64,000 nt of DNA, from contig NZ_LR130760.1 of assembly GCF_900625095.1 (NCBI RefSeq), positions 676,417 through 740,416 of the forward strand, written 5' to 3'. Shown in pieces: positions 48,776 to 60,900 of this stretch (positions within the stretch are counted from its first letter, which is position 1; every line of letters starts with the position of its first letter). Under the pieces are notes generated by a model. It did no database searches. It saw only the letters and a list, made by a program, of their open reading frames with translations, and was not told where the DNA came from. The DNA is from Acinetobacter ihumii. GTDB taxonomy: Bacteria > Pseudomonadota > Gammaproteobacteria > Pseudomonadales > Moraxellaceae. A program made the translations under genes and the position numbers.

Positions 48776-49172
48776 ATGGCGTGTAATTTGCCATACGCTG
48801 TCCCATTTTCTCAGCTAATGCCTGTAGACCACTCATGGGACGAATCATCACTTCAAAGTCAGTCATTTTCCCGTCCTGATTAAAACGAATCATATCGATA
48901 CCTTTTAAACTTTTTTCTCCCACATTGGCACTAAATTCAAGCACGACATTCTGACCATCTTCGGTATAAAACTCGCGGTGATAAGTAAAGTTCTCAAAAA
49001 TCGTAATCACATTACTCAAAATAAAGAAAACCACCTGTTTACCCTGATAAGGCTTAAATGCAACGGGCGAGTGAAAGCAAACGTCATCTGCCAACAGTTC
49101 GTTGAGAATGCTTATATCACGAGTGTCGAGCATCTCATGCCAGCGTTGTACTGATTGTTCAATTTTTGACAT
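48774..49172 (-). CDS. nuclear transport factor 2 / SnoaL-like protein
   Basis: The 132-aa protein has the cone-shaped NTF2 fold pattern: RWHEMLDTRDISILNELLADD for helix 1-2, VCFHSPVAFKPYQGK and GKMTDFEVMIRPMSGL for the sheet. It may be an isomerase, hydrolase or binding protein. It lies 61 bp after fadH on the same strand, so a role with unsaturated fatty-acid metabolism is possible. I start at MSKIEQSVQRW (AGGA upstream). Confidence 0.8.
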   Translation of the reverse strand: MSKIEQSVQRWHEMLDTRDISILNELLADDVCFHSPVAFKPYQGKQVVFFILSNVITIFENFTYHREFYTEDGQNVVLEFSANVGEKSLKGIDMIRFNQDGKMTDFEVMIRPMSGLQALAEKMGQRMANYTP

Positions 49173-49233
49173 TTCTTCATCCTGAATAGTTAAATCAGGC
49201 TTAAGTCTACTCAATGCTTAAGCCTGATCATGT

Positions 49234-51288
<2,055 letters not shown>

Positions 51289-51291
51289 TTA

Positions 51292-51307
51292 ATGCAACTT
51301 GTTGCAT
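51292..51307. promoter_or_regulatory. PadR-type operator 1
   Basis: The perfect palindrome ATGCAAC-TT-GTTGCAT lies 34 bp before the fadH start. An identical-arm copy is 42 bp away. Confidence 0.65.
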
Positions 51308-51333
51308 AAATTTATAATCAAATTTTGATTTTT

Positions 51334-51349
51334 ATGCAACATGTTGCAT
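51334..51349. promoter_or_regulatory. PadR-type operator 2
   Basis: The perfect palindrome ATGCAAC-AT-GTTGCAT lies 35 bp before the padR start. The two copies are four helical turns apart, centre to centre. Confidence 0.65.
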
Positions 51350-51383
51350 AATCTGATCAGTCACAATTTGTGAGTAGAGTACC

Positions 51384-51956
51384 ATGTCACTGTCCCATGT
51401 TTTATTAACCAGCTTGCTAGAAAAACCCAGTACTGGTTTTGAACTTGCACGGCGTTTTGATCGCTCCATGGGATTTTTCTGGAATGCCAGCCACCAACAA
51501 ATTTATCGTGAACTGAATACGATGCTTGGTAAAGGCTGGATTTCCACTATAGAGGATGAACACGATCAGGGTCGTAAAAAAACCTATCAGGTTGAACAGC
51601 CCGGACGAATTGAACTGGCAGACTGGTTGATGCAGAAAAGTGAACCTGCTCAACTACGTGAAGATTTAATGGTACGTTTACGCGCTGATGCACAATTAGG
51701 TAGTCATCAAATTATTGAAGAGCTACAGCGACACTTGTCTTTACATCAAGATACATTAACGATTTACCAAAGCATGTACGACAAGGATTTTAAAAATACC
51801 ACCAATCACAATCGGGTGTTATTTATTCACAAAAAAATTCTGGAACTTGGTATACACTCAGAACAAGGCTGGGTTGACTGGCTTGAAGAAGTTATTCCGC
51901 AACTCAAGCAATTTGAAATGACTGAAGTTCAACCTGAAAATGAGTCAGTAGACTAA
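51384..51956 (+). CDS. PadR family transcriptional regulator
   Basis: The N-terminal winged helix (about residues 1-85; VLLTSLLEKPSTGFELARRFD and HQQIYRELNTMLGKGWI) and the C-terminal helical dimerisation region (Vir_C-type) fit a 190-aa PadR-s1 member. It probably represses itself, the hydrolase gene 13 bp downstream, and divergent fadH through the two palindromes. Ligand unknown, perhaps an acyl or aromatic acid. Confidence 0.9.
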   Translation: MSLSHVLLTSLLEKPSTGFELARRFDRSMGFFWNASHQQIYRELNTMLGKGWISTIEDEHDQGRKKTYQVEQPGRIELADWLMQKSEPAQLREDLMVRLRADAQLGSHQIIEELQRHLSLHQDTLTIYQSMYDKDFKNTTNHNRVLFIHKKILELGIHSEQGWVDWLEEVIPQLKQFEMTEVQPENESVD

Positions 51957-51969
51957 AGAGGAATTATTC

Positions 51970-52890
51970 ATGCCCTTTTATACCATGTCTGATCAGGAAC
52001 AGTTATTTGTACGCCGTATTGGTCATGGCAAACCTGTTCTGGTGCTATCAGGTTTAGGTATGGTCAGTTGGCAATGGTTGCCTTTTATTTTTACTGAGCT
52101 CAATAAGTTTGAGTTCATTATTCCCGATTGGCGTGGTTTTGGTCGCTCTAAAAACTGTGCTATTCCTGAAAATATGGATGCCATTTCAAGTCATTGGCGT
52201 GATGTAGCCTGTTTAATTGAACAACTCAAGCTTGAAAACTTTATCGTAATTGGATATTCCATGGGCGCGACGACTGCCATGCATGGCATGCAACATGGTC
52301 ATTTGACCCAGCAATTGGCTGGATATTTACACATTGATCAAACCCCAAAAATTGTTGTTGATGATTCATGGCAGTTTGGTTTATTTGGAGCGAAACACGC
52401 ACAGTTTAAAAGTTTATTGGCCAAGCTGGATCATTTACTGAGTCTTTATCCTGATGCAATTTATTTGGATGATCTTGAATTTGAACATCGCCAAGCTTTG
52501 GTCAAATCTTGGGCAGAATTTATCGAACTTCAGGGAAGCAATAAGTACAGTCCTATTATTTTTAAAATGGCACTCAATCGGCCCCCTTTACAGAAATACT
52601 TATTGCCTATTCAACGGGTCGATTATTTACATTGGTATATTAAAAACTATCTTTATCACCAAGAGGATTACCGGCAGGCATTGACGCAGCTTCAATGTCC
52701 AACCACCTTTTTTATAGGGAAAAATTCAAGCTTGTACCCCGAAGCAGGACAAACCATTGTTGCCAACAGTGTGAAAAAATCTCAACCTGTCTATTTTAAA
52801 CGTTCGGGTCATACGCCATTAATTACTGAACCTAAAAAATTTAGTCAGGAAATTCGCAACTTTTTATCGGATTGGACTTCTGCTCACTAA
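51970..52890 (+). CDS. alpha/beta fold hydrolase
   Basis: The 306-aa protein has the hydrolase pattern KPVLVLSGLGMVSWQW, DWRGFGRSKN and the nucleophile elbow VIGYSMGATTAMHG (Ser at about residue 98). The late RSGHTPLITEPKKF carries the His. It has GAGGAA before the ATG and is an operon with padR. An esterase, thioesterase or haloperoxidase-like function is possible. Confidence 0.88.
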   Translation: MPFYTMSDQEQLFVRRIGHGKPVLVLSGLGMVSWQWLPFIFTELNKFEFIIPDWRGFGRSKNCAIPENMDAISSHWRDVACLIEQLKLENFIVIGYSMGATTAMHGMQHGHLTQQLAGYLHIDQTPKIVVDDSWQFGLFGAKHAQFKSLLAKLDHLLSLYPDAIYLDDLEFEHRQALVKSWAEFIELQGSNKYSPIIFKMALNRPPLQKYLLPIQRVDYLHWYIKNYLYHQEDYRQALTQLQCPTTFFIGKNSSLYPEAGQTIVANSVKKSQPVYFKRSGHTPLITEPKKFSQEIRNFLSDWTSAH

Positions 52891-53256
52891 GCCATTTATT
52901 TGTACACTTAACTGATAAAACTTAAAGTAGCGCAGTCAACTGAATTTCATAGTTGCATCCTCCTGAATATTTTACGTACGACAGCTAAAAATAGATGCCG
53001 ATTTTATGTGCAAGTAGATAAGATCCCATAAACAGCTTAAACAAAAATATAAATCAAATACTTAAGCTTATATAGCATAAGCCTTGAGATTCCGGGCTTT
53101 CCTTAAATCCTTTAAATGTAAACTTTTACTATAGATTGCCGATCTACAACAGGAGTATGCTTTTATCTTTCTCATGATATGAGAATAAGTTTGGGCGATC
53201 AGTCAAGTCAGGTTTAAGCCATGACAAGACCAAAATTGAATCATAAGGATATAAGC
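52891..53256. other. AT-rich intergenic stretch
   Basis: I see no gene here. A hairpin is possible at about 53068-53088 (AAGCTTAT/ATAAGC with 5-nt loop). Promoter elements for the MFS gene must lie in it, but none stands out. Confidence 0.5.
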
Positions 53257-54558
53257 ATGAGTGAAACCGAAGTAGTTTATAGCAAAGAAGAAAAAAAGAA
53301 GCGTGTCCTCGGGATTGTAGGTGCATCATCAGGTAATTTAGTGGAATGGTTTGATTTCTATATTTATGCAGTTTTTGCCATGTATTTTCAGCATGCCCTT
53401 ACTGCACCAGATATGAATTCCACCGCACAAGGCATTTACGTGTGGGGCGTGTTCGCAGCAAGTTTCTTTATGCGCCCAATTGGTAGCTGGTTATTTGGTC
53501 GAATTGCAGATAAACATGGTCGTAAACAATCTATGGTCATTTCGATTGCTTTAATGGCAATCAGTTCATTTCTGTTTGCATTACTTCCAACTTATGATCA
53601 AGTCGGCATGATTGCGCCGTTCTTACTATTATTAGTTCGACTGCTACAAGGTCTATCTGTCGGTGGTGAATACGGCGCTGTGGCAACCTACATGAGTGAA
53701 ATTGCGCTTAAAGGGCATCGCGGTTTCTATGCTTCTTTTCAATATGTAACGCTTTCAGGAGGTCAATTACTTGCCAGTCTGGTTGGAGTGATATTGCTTG
53801 CATTCATGTCTGAACAACAACTGATGGATGGTGGCTGGCGAATTCCATTTGTGATTGGGGGTATTGCAGCGATTGTTTCCTTACTGGCTCGAAGCAAACT
53901 GGAAGAAACGCTTTCACACGAAGACAGTGAAAAGAAAGAATCTGGTTCTTTGCGTGAGCTATTTAAACATCACTGGAAAACTTTTCTACTGGTAGTAGGT
54001 TATACCTCAGCAGGTTCACTGACATTCTATGTTTTAACGGTTTATTCAAAAACTTACATTACCAGTTTAGGTATTGAAGGTAAGACCGTTGGCTACATGA
54101 TGACCTGTGCTCTATTTGTTTATATGATTGCACAGCCTTTATTCGGTGCAATTTCCGACCGAATTGGTCGCCGTGCTTCCATGTTGGCATTTAGTGCTGG
54201 TAGTGCCATTTTAATCTATCCAGTGATGGTAATCGCTATGCGTCATTTTAGCTATTCACCTATTATTATCACACTGTTGCTTATCTTCCTCATGATGTTC
54301 CTGAGTTTTTACACCTCAATCAGTGGTTTGATTAAAGCAGAAATGTTTCCACCGCATGTTCGTGCATTAGGCGTAGGTTTTTCTTATGCTGTTGCAAATG
54401 CTATTTTTGGTGGTTCAGCTCCTGCAGTTGCTTTACAATTTAAACAAGCCGGTGTGGAAAATGAATTCTTTATTTATGTTATTATCATGCTAATTATCTG
54501 TTTCTTTTGTAGTTTTAAATTACCTAAAGAACCTGAATATTTACATCATGACAAATAA
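53257..54558 (+). CDS. MFS metabolite:H+ symporter (KgtP/ShiA-like)
   Basis: The 433-aa protein has 12 predicted helices. It begins GNLVEWFDFYIYAVFAMYF, the start of the metabolite:H+ symporter family, and carries GRIADKHGRKQSM between helices 2 and 3 and GGEYGAVATYMSE. The closest relatives by eye are alpha-ketoglutarate permeases. It probably imports a dicarboxylate. I start at MSETEVVYSK (AAGGA upstream). Confidence 0.85.
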   Translation: MSETEVVYSKEEKKKRVLGIVGASSGNLVEWFDFYIYAVFAMYFQHALTAPDMNSTAQGIYVWGVFAASFFMRPIGSWLFGRIADKHGRKQSMVISIALMAISSFLFALLPTYDQVGMIAPFLLLLVRLLQGLSVGGEYGAVATYMSEIALKGHRGFYASFQYVTLSGGQLLASLVGVILLAFMSEQQLMDGGWRIPFVIGGIAAIVSLLARSKLEETLSHEDSEKKESGSLRELFKHHWKTFLLVVGYTSAGSLTFYVLTVYSKTYITSLGIEGKTVGYMMTCALFVYMIAQPLFGAISDRIGRRASMLAFSAGSAILIYPVMVIAMRHFSYSPIIITLLLIFLMMFLSFYTSISGLIKAEMFPPHVRALGVGFSYAVANAIFGGSAPAVALQFKQAGVENEFFIYVIIMLIICFFCSFKLPKEPEYLHHDK

Positions 54559-54574
54559 TTGATTGAGTCCTTTG

Positions 54575-54605
54575 AAATATCCGCCCAATATGGCGGATAT
54601 TTTTT
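54575..54605 (+). terminator. intrinsic terminator after the MFS gene
   Basis: The stem ATATCCGCC/GGCGGATAT has a 6-nt loop and a T-run. Confidence 0.92.
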
Positions 54606-54688
54606 GCCTACATTCTCACTTGAATATTCTCTCACTTGGTTTATACCTTTATATAGTGCAATTCAATATAAATAAGGATTGAGACCAT

Positions 54689-55384
54689 ATGAAAAAACTG
54701 GTGGTGTTCTCAGGTGCTGGTATGAGTGCAGAAAGTGGCATTCGCACTTTTCGGGACAGTGATGGGCTATGGGAAAATTATCGGATTGAGGACGTTGCTA
54801 CGCCCGAAGCATGGCAACGCAACCCCGAACTGGTTCAACGCTTTTACAATGAACGACGCAAAAATATTTTAACTGCTGAGCCCAATCTTGCACATCAATA
54901 CATTGCAAGACTAGAGCCCTTTTTTGATGTTCAAGTCATTACACAGAATATAGATGATTTGCATGAACGTGCAGGATCTAGTCATGTATTGCATTTACAT
55001 GGCAATATTCGTTTAGCTAAAAGTTCTGGGCCAAACGCACAATTTACACAGGAGTTTTATCCGATTGAGGGTTGGGAACTCGACTTGAAACATGACCAAT
55101 GCCCTCAAGGTTATCCGCTTCGTCCACATGTGGTCTGGTTTGGAGAAGCAGTGCCCGCTTATGAAGATGCAATTGATCTTATACAAGATGCAGATATTTT
55201 CATTGTCATTGGTTCAAGTTTAGCTGTTTATCCCGTGGCAGGTCTCATTCATGAAATTCCAGCACACTGCCAAGCTTTTTATATAGACCCGAAAGCCGAT
55301 TACTCACGCGTACCGACTCAATACCAGCTCATTAAAAAAACAGCATCTGAGGGTATGGCACAACTTTTTCAGCAATTTACATAA
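54689..55384 (+). CDS. cobB: NAD-dependent protein deacylase (sirtuin) without zinc cysteines
   Basis: The 231-aa sirtuin has SGAGMSAESGIRTFR (residues 8-22), TQNIDDLHERAG (85-96), the catalytic His104 in LHLHGN, and FGEAVP. Tyr53 and Arg56 (FYNERR) match the pair that gives SIRT5/CobB desuccinylase activity. The zinc-binding module between HG and RPHVVWFGE (about 105-146) has only one Cys, not four, so the structural zinc is apparently lost. It removes acyl groups from protein lysines. Single-gene unit. Confidence 0.9.
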   Translation: MKKLVVFSGAGMSAESGIRTFRDSDGLWENYRIEDVATPEAWQRNPELVQRFYNERRKNILTAEPNLAHQYIARLEPFFDVQVITQNIDDLHERAGSSHVLHLHGNIRLAKSSGPNAQFTQEFYPIEGWELDLKHDQCPQGYPLRPHVVWFGEAVPAYEDAIDLIQDADIFIVIGSSLAVYPVAGLIHEIPAHCQAFYIDPKADYSRVPTQYQLIKKTASEGMAQLFQQFT

Positions 55385-55815
55385 GGCAACTCTTTATATA
55401 ATTATATAAGGCAGCTTTTTACATTGTGATAACGTGAAATTTTAAAAGTACATAAGCAAAATTTCTTTTTTGATGCGTTCAAATTTTTATTTGTCTAATT
55501 TTAAAGCAACACAAATTAACATGATCGGCTACATCTTGAGCATTTTGCTGCATATTTAAACTTTTCTTGTTCATTTGATCAGCTTTTTTAAACACCCAAT
55601 TAAGATAAAACTCCTAATCAATTGAAAAATATAAGATATTAAATAAATTTTTTACACAAGATATTTTTACACAAATTTACATTAAATATACGTAAAATTA
55701 ACAGTTATTATTTTGGCATCCGTGTTTGAATCAACGCCTTATTTTTAGGCAACCAAATTTTTTGTTTGGACTGGTTGATTACTCGCGTAAATGCACATAA
55801 GGATAGGTCCCACAC
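55385..55815. other. AT-rich intergenic region with short direct repeats, upstream of putP
   Basis: No gene is visible. Near its start two imperfect 19-bp copies (55381-55399 and 55406-55424, ATAAGGCA core) are 25 bp apart. TTTTTACACAA occurs twice with a 15-bp period (55649-55659 and 55664-55674), about 140-170 bp before putP, and could be a regulator site. Confidence 0.5.
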
Positions 55816-57309
55816 ATGAATTCTATCAACCCAACCGTTATCACGTTTGTGTTCTATATCGTGGCAATGGTCTGTATTGGTCTCTACGCTTACCGAGCAA
55901 CAAGAGACTTTTCAGATTATATTTTAGGTGGACGAAGCCTCGGTAGTTTCGTTACTGCGTTATCTGCTGGTGCATCGGACATGAGTGGCTGGTTGCTCAT
56001 GGGTTTACCTGGCGCAATTTATTTGTCTGGGCTTTCAGAAGCCTGGATTGCAATTGGTCTGATTATCGGGGCATGGCTGAACTGGTTATTCGTTGCTGGC
56101 CGCTTACGTGTACATACCGAAGTTCAGTCAAACTCGTTGACCCTTCCAGATTATTTTACCAATCGTTTCAATGACACCAAAAAATTATTACGTGTCTCCT
56201 CTGCGCTGATCATATTGATTTTCTTCTCGATTTACTGTGCATCAGGCATGGTTGCGGGTGCGCGCTTATTCGAAACCATTTTTGGCATGGACTATCATAC
56301 CGCGTTATGGGTAAGTGCAATTGCAACGATCAGCTACGTGTGTATTGGGGGTTTCCTCGCAATTAGCTGGACAGATACTTTTCAGGCAGGGATGATGTTT
56401 TTTGCCTTGATGCTGACTCCGATTTTCGCATATCTCGCCATTGGTGATGGTCAGCAACATGTGACTCAACTCATTCAGGAAGCACGTCCACATGCAATGA
56501 ATATGCTGTCTGGAGTGAGTTTTATCGCGATTATTTCCGCAACTGCATGGGGCTTAGGCTATTTTGGTCAGCCGCATATTTTAGTGCGTTTTATGGCTGC
56601 GGACTCAGTAAAATCAATTCCAGCGGCTCGTCGCATCGGCATGTCTTGGATGATTCTATGCCTAGGTGGTGCTGTGGGCGCGGGTTTCTTCGGTATCGCA
56701 TTTTTCCAGTTGCACCCTGAACTGGCAGGCAACGTCAGTAAAAACTCTGAACTCGTATTTATGGAATTGGCACAGATTCTATTTAATCCTTGGGTAGCAG
56801 GTATTATCATGGCTGGTATTTTATCGGCGGTGATGAGTACCCTAAGCTGTCAGTTACTGGTCTGTTCAAGTACACTCACTGAAGATTTTTACAAATCTTT
56901 TCTGCGTAAAAATGCCTCGCAAAAAGAATTGGTCTGGGTTGGTCGTTTGATGGTACTTGCCATTTCAGTGTTTGCGATTTGGTTAGCAAGTAATCCTGAA
57001 AGTAAGGTTCTGGGTCTAGTAGCGTATGCATGGGCAGGTTTTGGTGCGGCTTTTGGTCCATTAATTATTCTGTCCCTGTTCTGGAAACGCATGACCTTAA
57101 ACGGCGCGTTGGCAGGTATGATCGTTGGTGCAGTCGTGGTCATTGGCTGGAAAAACCTGTTTGCTTCTACTGGTCTATATGAAATTGTTCCGGGCTTCGT
57201 TCTTGCAATGATCACCATCATTGTGGTGAGTTTATTAGGTAAACAACCGGGCAAAGAAGTCACTGAACGCTTTGAAGAAGCCGATCGCTTGTATCATGAA
57301 ACAAAATAA
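55816..57309 (+). CDS. putP: sodium/proline symporter PutP
   Basis: This inner-membrane SSS-family transporter imports proline with Na+. The 497-aa protein has about 13 helices. GGRSLGSFVTALSAGASDMSGWLL is the PutP signature near residues 38-61, and AWGLGYFGQPHILVRFMA is typical. It is convergent with the Lrp-type gene beside putA, and together these form a proline uptake and use locus. Confidence 0.95.
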   Translation: MNSINPTVITFVFYIVAMVCIGLYAYRATRDFSDYILGGRSLGSFVTALSAGASDMSGWLLMGLPGAIYLSGLSEAWIAIGLIIGAWLNWLFVAGRLRVHTEVQSNSLTLPDYFTNRFNDTKKLLRVSSALIILIFFSIYCASGMVAGARLFETIFGMDYHTALWVSAIATISYVCIGGFLAISWTDTFQAGMMFFALMLTPIFAYLAIGDGQQHVTQLIQEARPHAMNMLSGVSFIAIISATAWGLGYFGQPHILVRFMAADSVKSIPAARRIGMSWMILCLGGAVGAGFFGIAFFQLHPELAGNVSKNSELVFMELAQILFNPWVAGIIMAGILSAVMSTLSCQLLVCSSTLTEDFYKSFLRKNASQKELVWVGRLMVLAISVFAIWLASNPESKVLGLVAYAWAGFGAAFGPLIILSLFWKRMTLNGALAGMIVGAVVVIGWKNLFASTGLYEIVPGFVLAMITIIVVSLLGKQPGKEVTERFEEADRLYHETK

Positions 57310-57334
57310 TCCATTAAAATTTAGTTTTTAAAAT

Positions 57335-57361
57335 AAGGGACTTTAAGAAGTCCCTTTTTTT
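57335..57361 (+). terminator. intrinsic terminator of putP
   Basis: AAGGGACTT/AAGTCCCTT with a 4-nt loop runs into seven T. It overlaps the last codons and stop of the convergent Lrp-type gene. Confidence 0.92.
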
Positions 57362-57831
57362 ATCGTTCGCTTTGGTAATTTAATCTTGGAGGTATCTTTC
57401 ACAACCTGCATGACAGGATAACTACGTGTTTCTTTGACGCCGGGAAGTTGCCATAACGTTTCACCTGCAAACTTGCGGTATTCTTCCATATTGGCACTAC
57501 GGACTTTCATGAGAAAATCAAAGCCACCACTGGTCATGTGGCATTCTACAATCTCAGGATATTCCATCACAGCTTCGATAAATTCATTCAATCCATTTGA
57601 AGTGGTTTTATCCAGTAACACCTCCACAAAGACCAAAAAACTGGCATTGAGCTTTTCTGGGTTTAATTTTGCTTCATAACCAATGATAAATTCTTCTTTG
57701 GTCAGCTTTTGTACCCGTGCCATTACAGCCGTTGCAGAAAGATTCACTTCTTCAGCCAATTTTGTATTCGAAATTTTCCCATCTTCTTGAAGAATATCAA
57801 GAATTTTTAAATCTACACGATCTAATGCCAT
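57343..57831 (-). CDS. Lrp/AsnC family transcriptional regulator
   Basis: The 162-aa protein has an N-terminal HTH (VDLKILDILQEDGKISNTKLAEEVNLSATAVMARVQKL) and a C-terminal RAM effector domain (about 70-150). It is divergent from putA with 134 bp between starts and lies beside putP, so it probably activates proline catabolism in response to proline, as PutR does in other Proteobacteria that lack a DNA-binding PutA. The start is ATG after GAGGGG. Confidence 0.92.
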   Translation of the reverse strand: MALDRVDLKILDILQEDGKISNTKLAEEVNLSATAVMARVQKLTKEEFIIGYEAKLNPEKLNASFLVFVEVLLDKTTSNGLNEFIEAVMEYPEIVECHMTSGGFDFLMKVRSANMEEYRKFAGETLWQLPGVKETRSYPVMQVVKDTSKIKLPKRTIKKGTS

Positions 57832-57855
57832 AAACACCCCTCAAAACAAAATATT

Positions 57856-57883
57856 TCACTAAAAAATACCCATATTATAGTGA
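57856..57883. promoter_or_regulatory. putative Lrp-type site 1 (TCACTA-N16-TAGTGA)
   Basis: An inverted repeat in the region shared by the regulator and putA. It overlaps a probable promoter. Confidence 0.4.
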
Positions 57884-57925
57884 GTTATTCGGTAATTATT
57901 TTGCAATGATAAATTATCTAAACCT

Positions 57926-57948
57926 ATCTCACAATATTAGAGTGAGAT
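57926..57948. promoter_or_regulatory. putative Lrp-type site 2 (ATCTCAC-N9-GTGAGAT)
   Basis: A perfect 7-bp inverted repeat 18 bp before the putA start. It supports starting putA at 57966, not at an in-frame ATG (57906) upstream of the site. Confidence 0.5.
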
Positions 57949-57965
57949 CGTCACTGGAATTTGAC

Positions 57966-60900
57966 ATGAATATGATGGATACCGACCCAAAGATGGACAC
58001 AGCGAAACCTCATTTCGGATATATCACTGAATTTAAAGAAAAAAGTGAACTGGAAGAGCGTATTAATACTGCATGGCGTCGTCCAGAACCTGAATCTGTA
58101 GAAACCCTACTTGAAGCCGCTGCAATTTCAGATGAACTTGACCATAAAATTTATGAATTAGCCTTTGATCTTGCCAATGGGTTACGTGAACGTAAGACTT
58201 CTTCGGGCAAAGCAGGCATTGTCCAAGGTTTATTACAAGAGTTTTCGCTTTCATCTCAGGAAGGTATTGCCCTCATGTGCCTTGCTGAGGCTTTACTACG
58301 CATTCCTGATGCAGCCACTCGTGATTTATTGATTCGTGACAAAATCAATCAGGGCAACTGGAAAGACCATTTAGGTCAAAGTAGTTTAATGTTTGTCAAT
58401 GCAGCAGCATGGGGTTTGATGCTCACTGGCAAACTGATGGAAACACCAAAGCAAGGTAGTTTGTCTGGCTTACTGACTTCGATTTTGGCACGTAGTGGCC
58501 GCGGTATTATTCGTAAAGCCGTCGATGTTGCCATGCGTATGATGGGTGAGCAATTTGTCACAGGTGAAACGATTCAAGAAGCCTTGGACAATGCGAAATC
58601 ACTAGAGGACAAAGGTTTTCGTTATTCATACGATATGCTAGGTGAAGCCGCACTGACCGATCATGATGCCGAGCGTTATTTTAATGATTATACACAAGCG
58701 ATTCATGCGATTGGTCAAGCATCCAATGGTAAAGGCGTATATGACGGTCCGGGCATTTCGATCAAGCTCTCTGCCCTACATCCACGTTACCAGCGTTCGC
58801 AAATTGCCCGTGTCCACAACGAACTGTATGGTAAAGTCTTTGAACTGGCACAACTTGCCAAGAAATATGACATCGGCTTAAATATCGATGCTGAAGAAGC
58901 AGATCGTCTGGAAATTTCACTTGAATTACTAGAACGCCTTTGCTTTGAGCCTGAACTTGCAGGCTGGAAAGGGATTGGTTTTGTCATTCAAGCCTATCAA
59001 AAACGCTGCTTCTATGTAGTCGATTATGTCGTTGATCTGGCGAAACGTAGTCAAAAACGCCTAATGATTCGTTTGGTGAAAGGCGCATATTGGGACAGTG
59101 AAATTAAAAAAGCCCAAATTGATGGAATGGATGACTACCCTGTCTTTACCCGAAAAGTTCACACTGATTTGTCTTATATTGCCTGTGCGAAAAAGCTATT
59201 GGCAGCCCCTGAGCAGATCTATCCACAGTTTGCGACGCATAACGCGCAATCACTAGCCACCATTTACCAGTTGGCCGATCCAAGCAAATATTATGCAGGA
59301 CAGTACGAATTTCAATGCTTGCATGGTATGGGTGAACCACTGTATGAACAAGTGGTTGGCGCGCGCAGTGATCATAAACTTGGCGTTCCATGTCGTATTT
59401 ATGCCCCAGTCGGCAACCATGAAACGTTACTGGCGTATCTGGTGCGCCGTTTGCTTGAAAATGGAGCAAATACTTCATTTGTGAACCGTATTGCCGATCA
59501 AAATTTAAAAATTGAAGATCTGATTCAGTCACCGTTTAAAGAGATACACAGCATTGCCACACGTGAAGGTAAAGCGGGTTTAAAACATCCGGGGATTCGC
59601 CTTCCAATCGATTTGTATGGCACCTTGCGTCAAAATTCCAAAGGCTTTGATCTTGCCAATGATGCAACATTGGCTGAATTAAATGAAACAGCACAACAGC
59701 TTGAAAATAAAGTCTGGGAAAGTAAAGCCCTTGTTGCCCAAGCTGTTGATCAGATTGAAGTGAGTCCACAGGCCTTGCTCAATCCTGCAATTCATTCAGA
59801 CATCGTCGGTTATGTTCAGGAAGCAACACTTGAACATGTTGAAGTTGCCTTGCATTCGGCTATTCAAGCACAACACACTTGGACAAATACTGCAAAACAT
59901 CAACGTGCAGCTGCATTAAAACAAGCAGCTAACTTGATGGAATCACGCATGCAGGAGCTCATGATTTTATTGTGCCGTGAAGCAGGTAAAACCTATGCCA
60001 ATGCGATTGCTGAAGTGCGTGAGGCAGTAGATTTTTTACGCTATTACGCGACTCAAATTGAAAGCCTGAATCCTACTATCCAAATTCAGTCTTTGGGTAC
60101 CGTGTTGTGTATTAGTCCGTGGAATTTTCCGTTGGCCATTTTTACTGGTCAAATTGCAGCAGCTTTAGTGGCTGGAAACTGTGTGATTGCCAAACCTGCG
60201 GAGCAGACGCCATTGATTGCTGCACAAGCCGTGCAAATTTTGCATGAAGCTGGTATTCCTACTGATGTGCTACAACTGTTGCCGGGGCGCGGTGAAACTG
60301 TCGGTGCAAAACTCAGTGCTGATGATCGTATTCAGGGTATTATGTTTACGGGTTCAACTGAAGTTGCCAAGATTTTACAAAAAACCGTTGCTCAACGTGT
60401 TTCACCTACAGGACAGCCGATTCCACTGATTGCAGAAACTGGCGGTCAAAATGCCATGATTGTCGACTCATCTGCGTTGACTGAGCAAGTGGTCATTGAT
60501 GTGGTGAATTCTGCTTTTGATAGTGCAGGTCAACGTTGCTCTGCACTGCGCATTTTATGTGTACAGGAAGACAATGCAAAAACGCTTGTGACCATGCTTA
60601 AGGGTGCCATGCAGCAATTGATCATGGGTAATCCATTTATCTTAAAAACAGATATTGGTCCAGTGATTGATTTAGAGGCAAAACAGACCATTGACCAGCA
60701 TATTCAAAAAATGCGTAGCAAAGGCTACCCTGTTCATCAATTCATTTTAAACAATGACAGCTCAGATCAAACTGAATTCAAGCAAGGTACATTTGTTGCA
60801 CCAACACTGATTGAACTTCCAAACCTTGATGATCTTGAGCGTGAAGTCTTTGGCCCAGTTTTGCATGTCATTACTTATAAACACGGCGAAGTAAAACAAC

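Noticed and set aside
59146..59532. Minus-strand frame of 128 codons inside putA
   Set aside because: Shadow of a strongly conserved enzyme frame; no ribosome site or domain.
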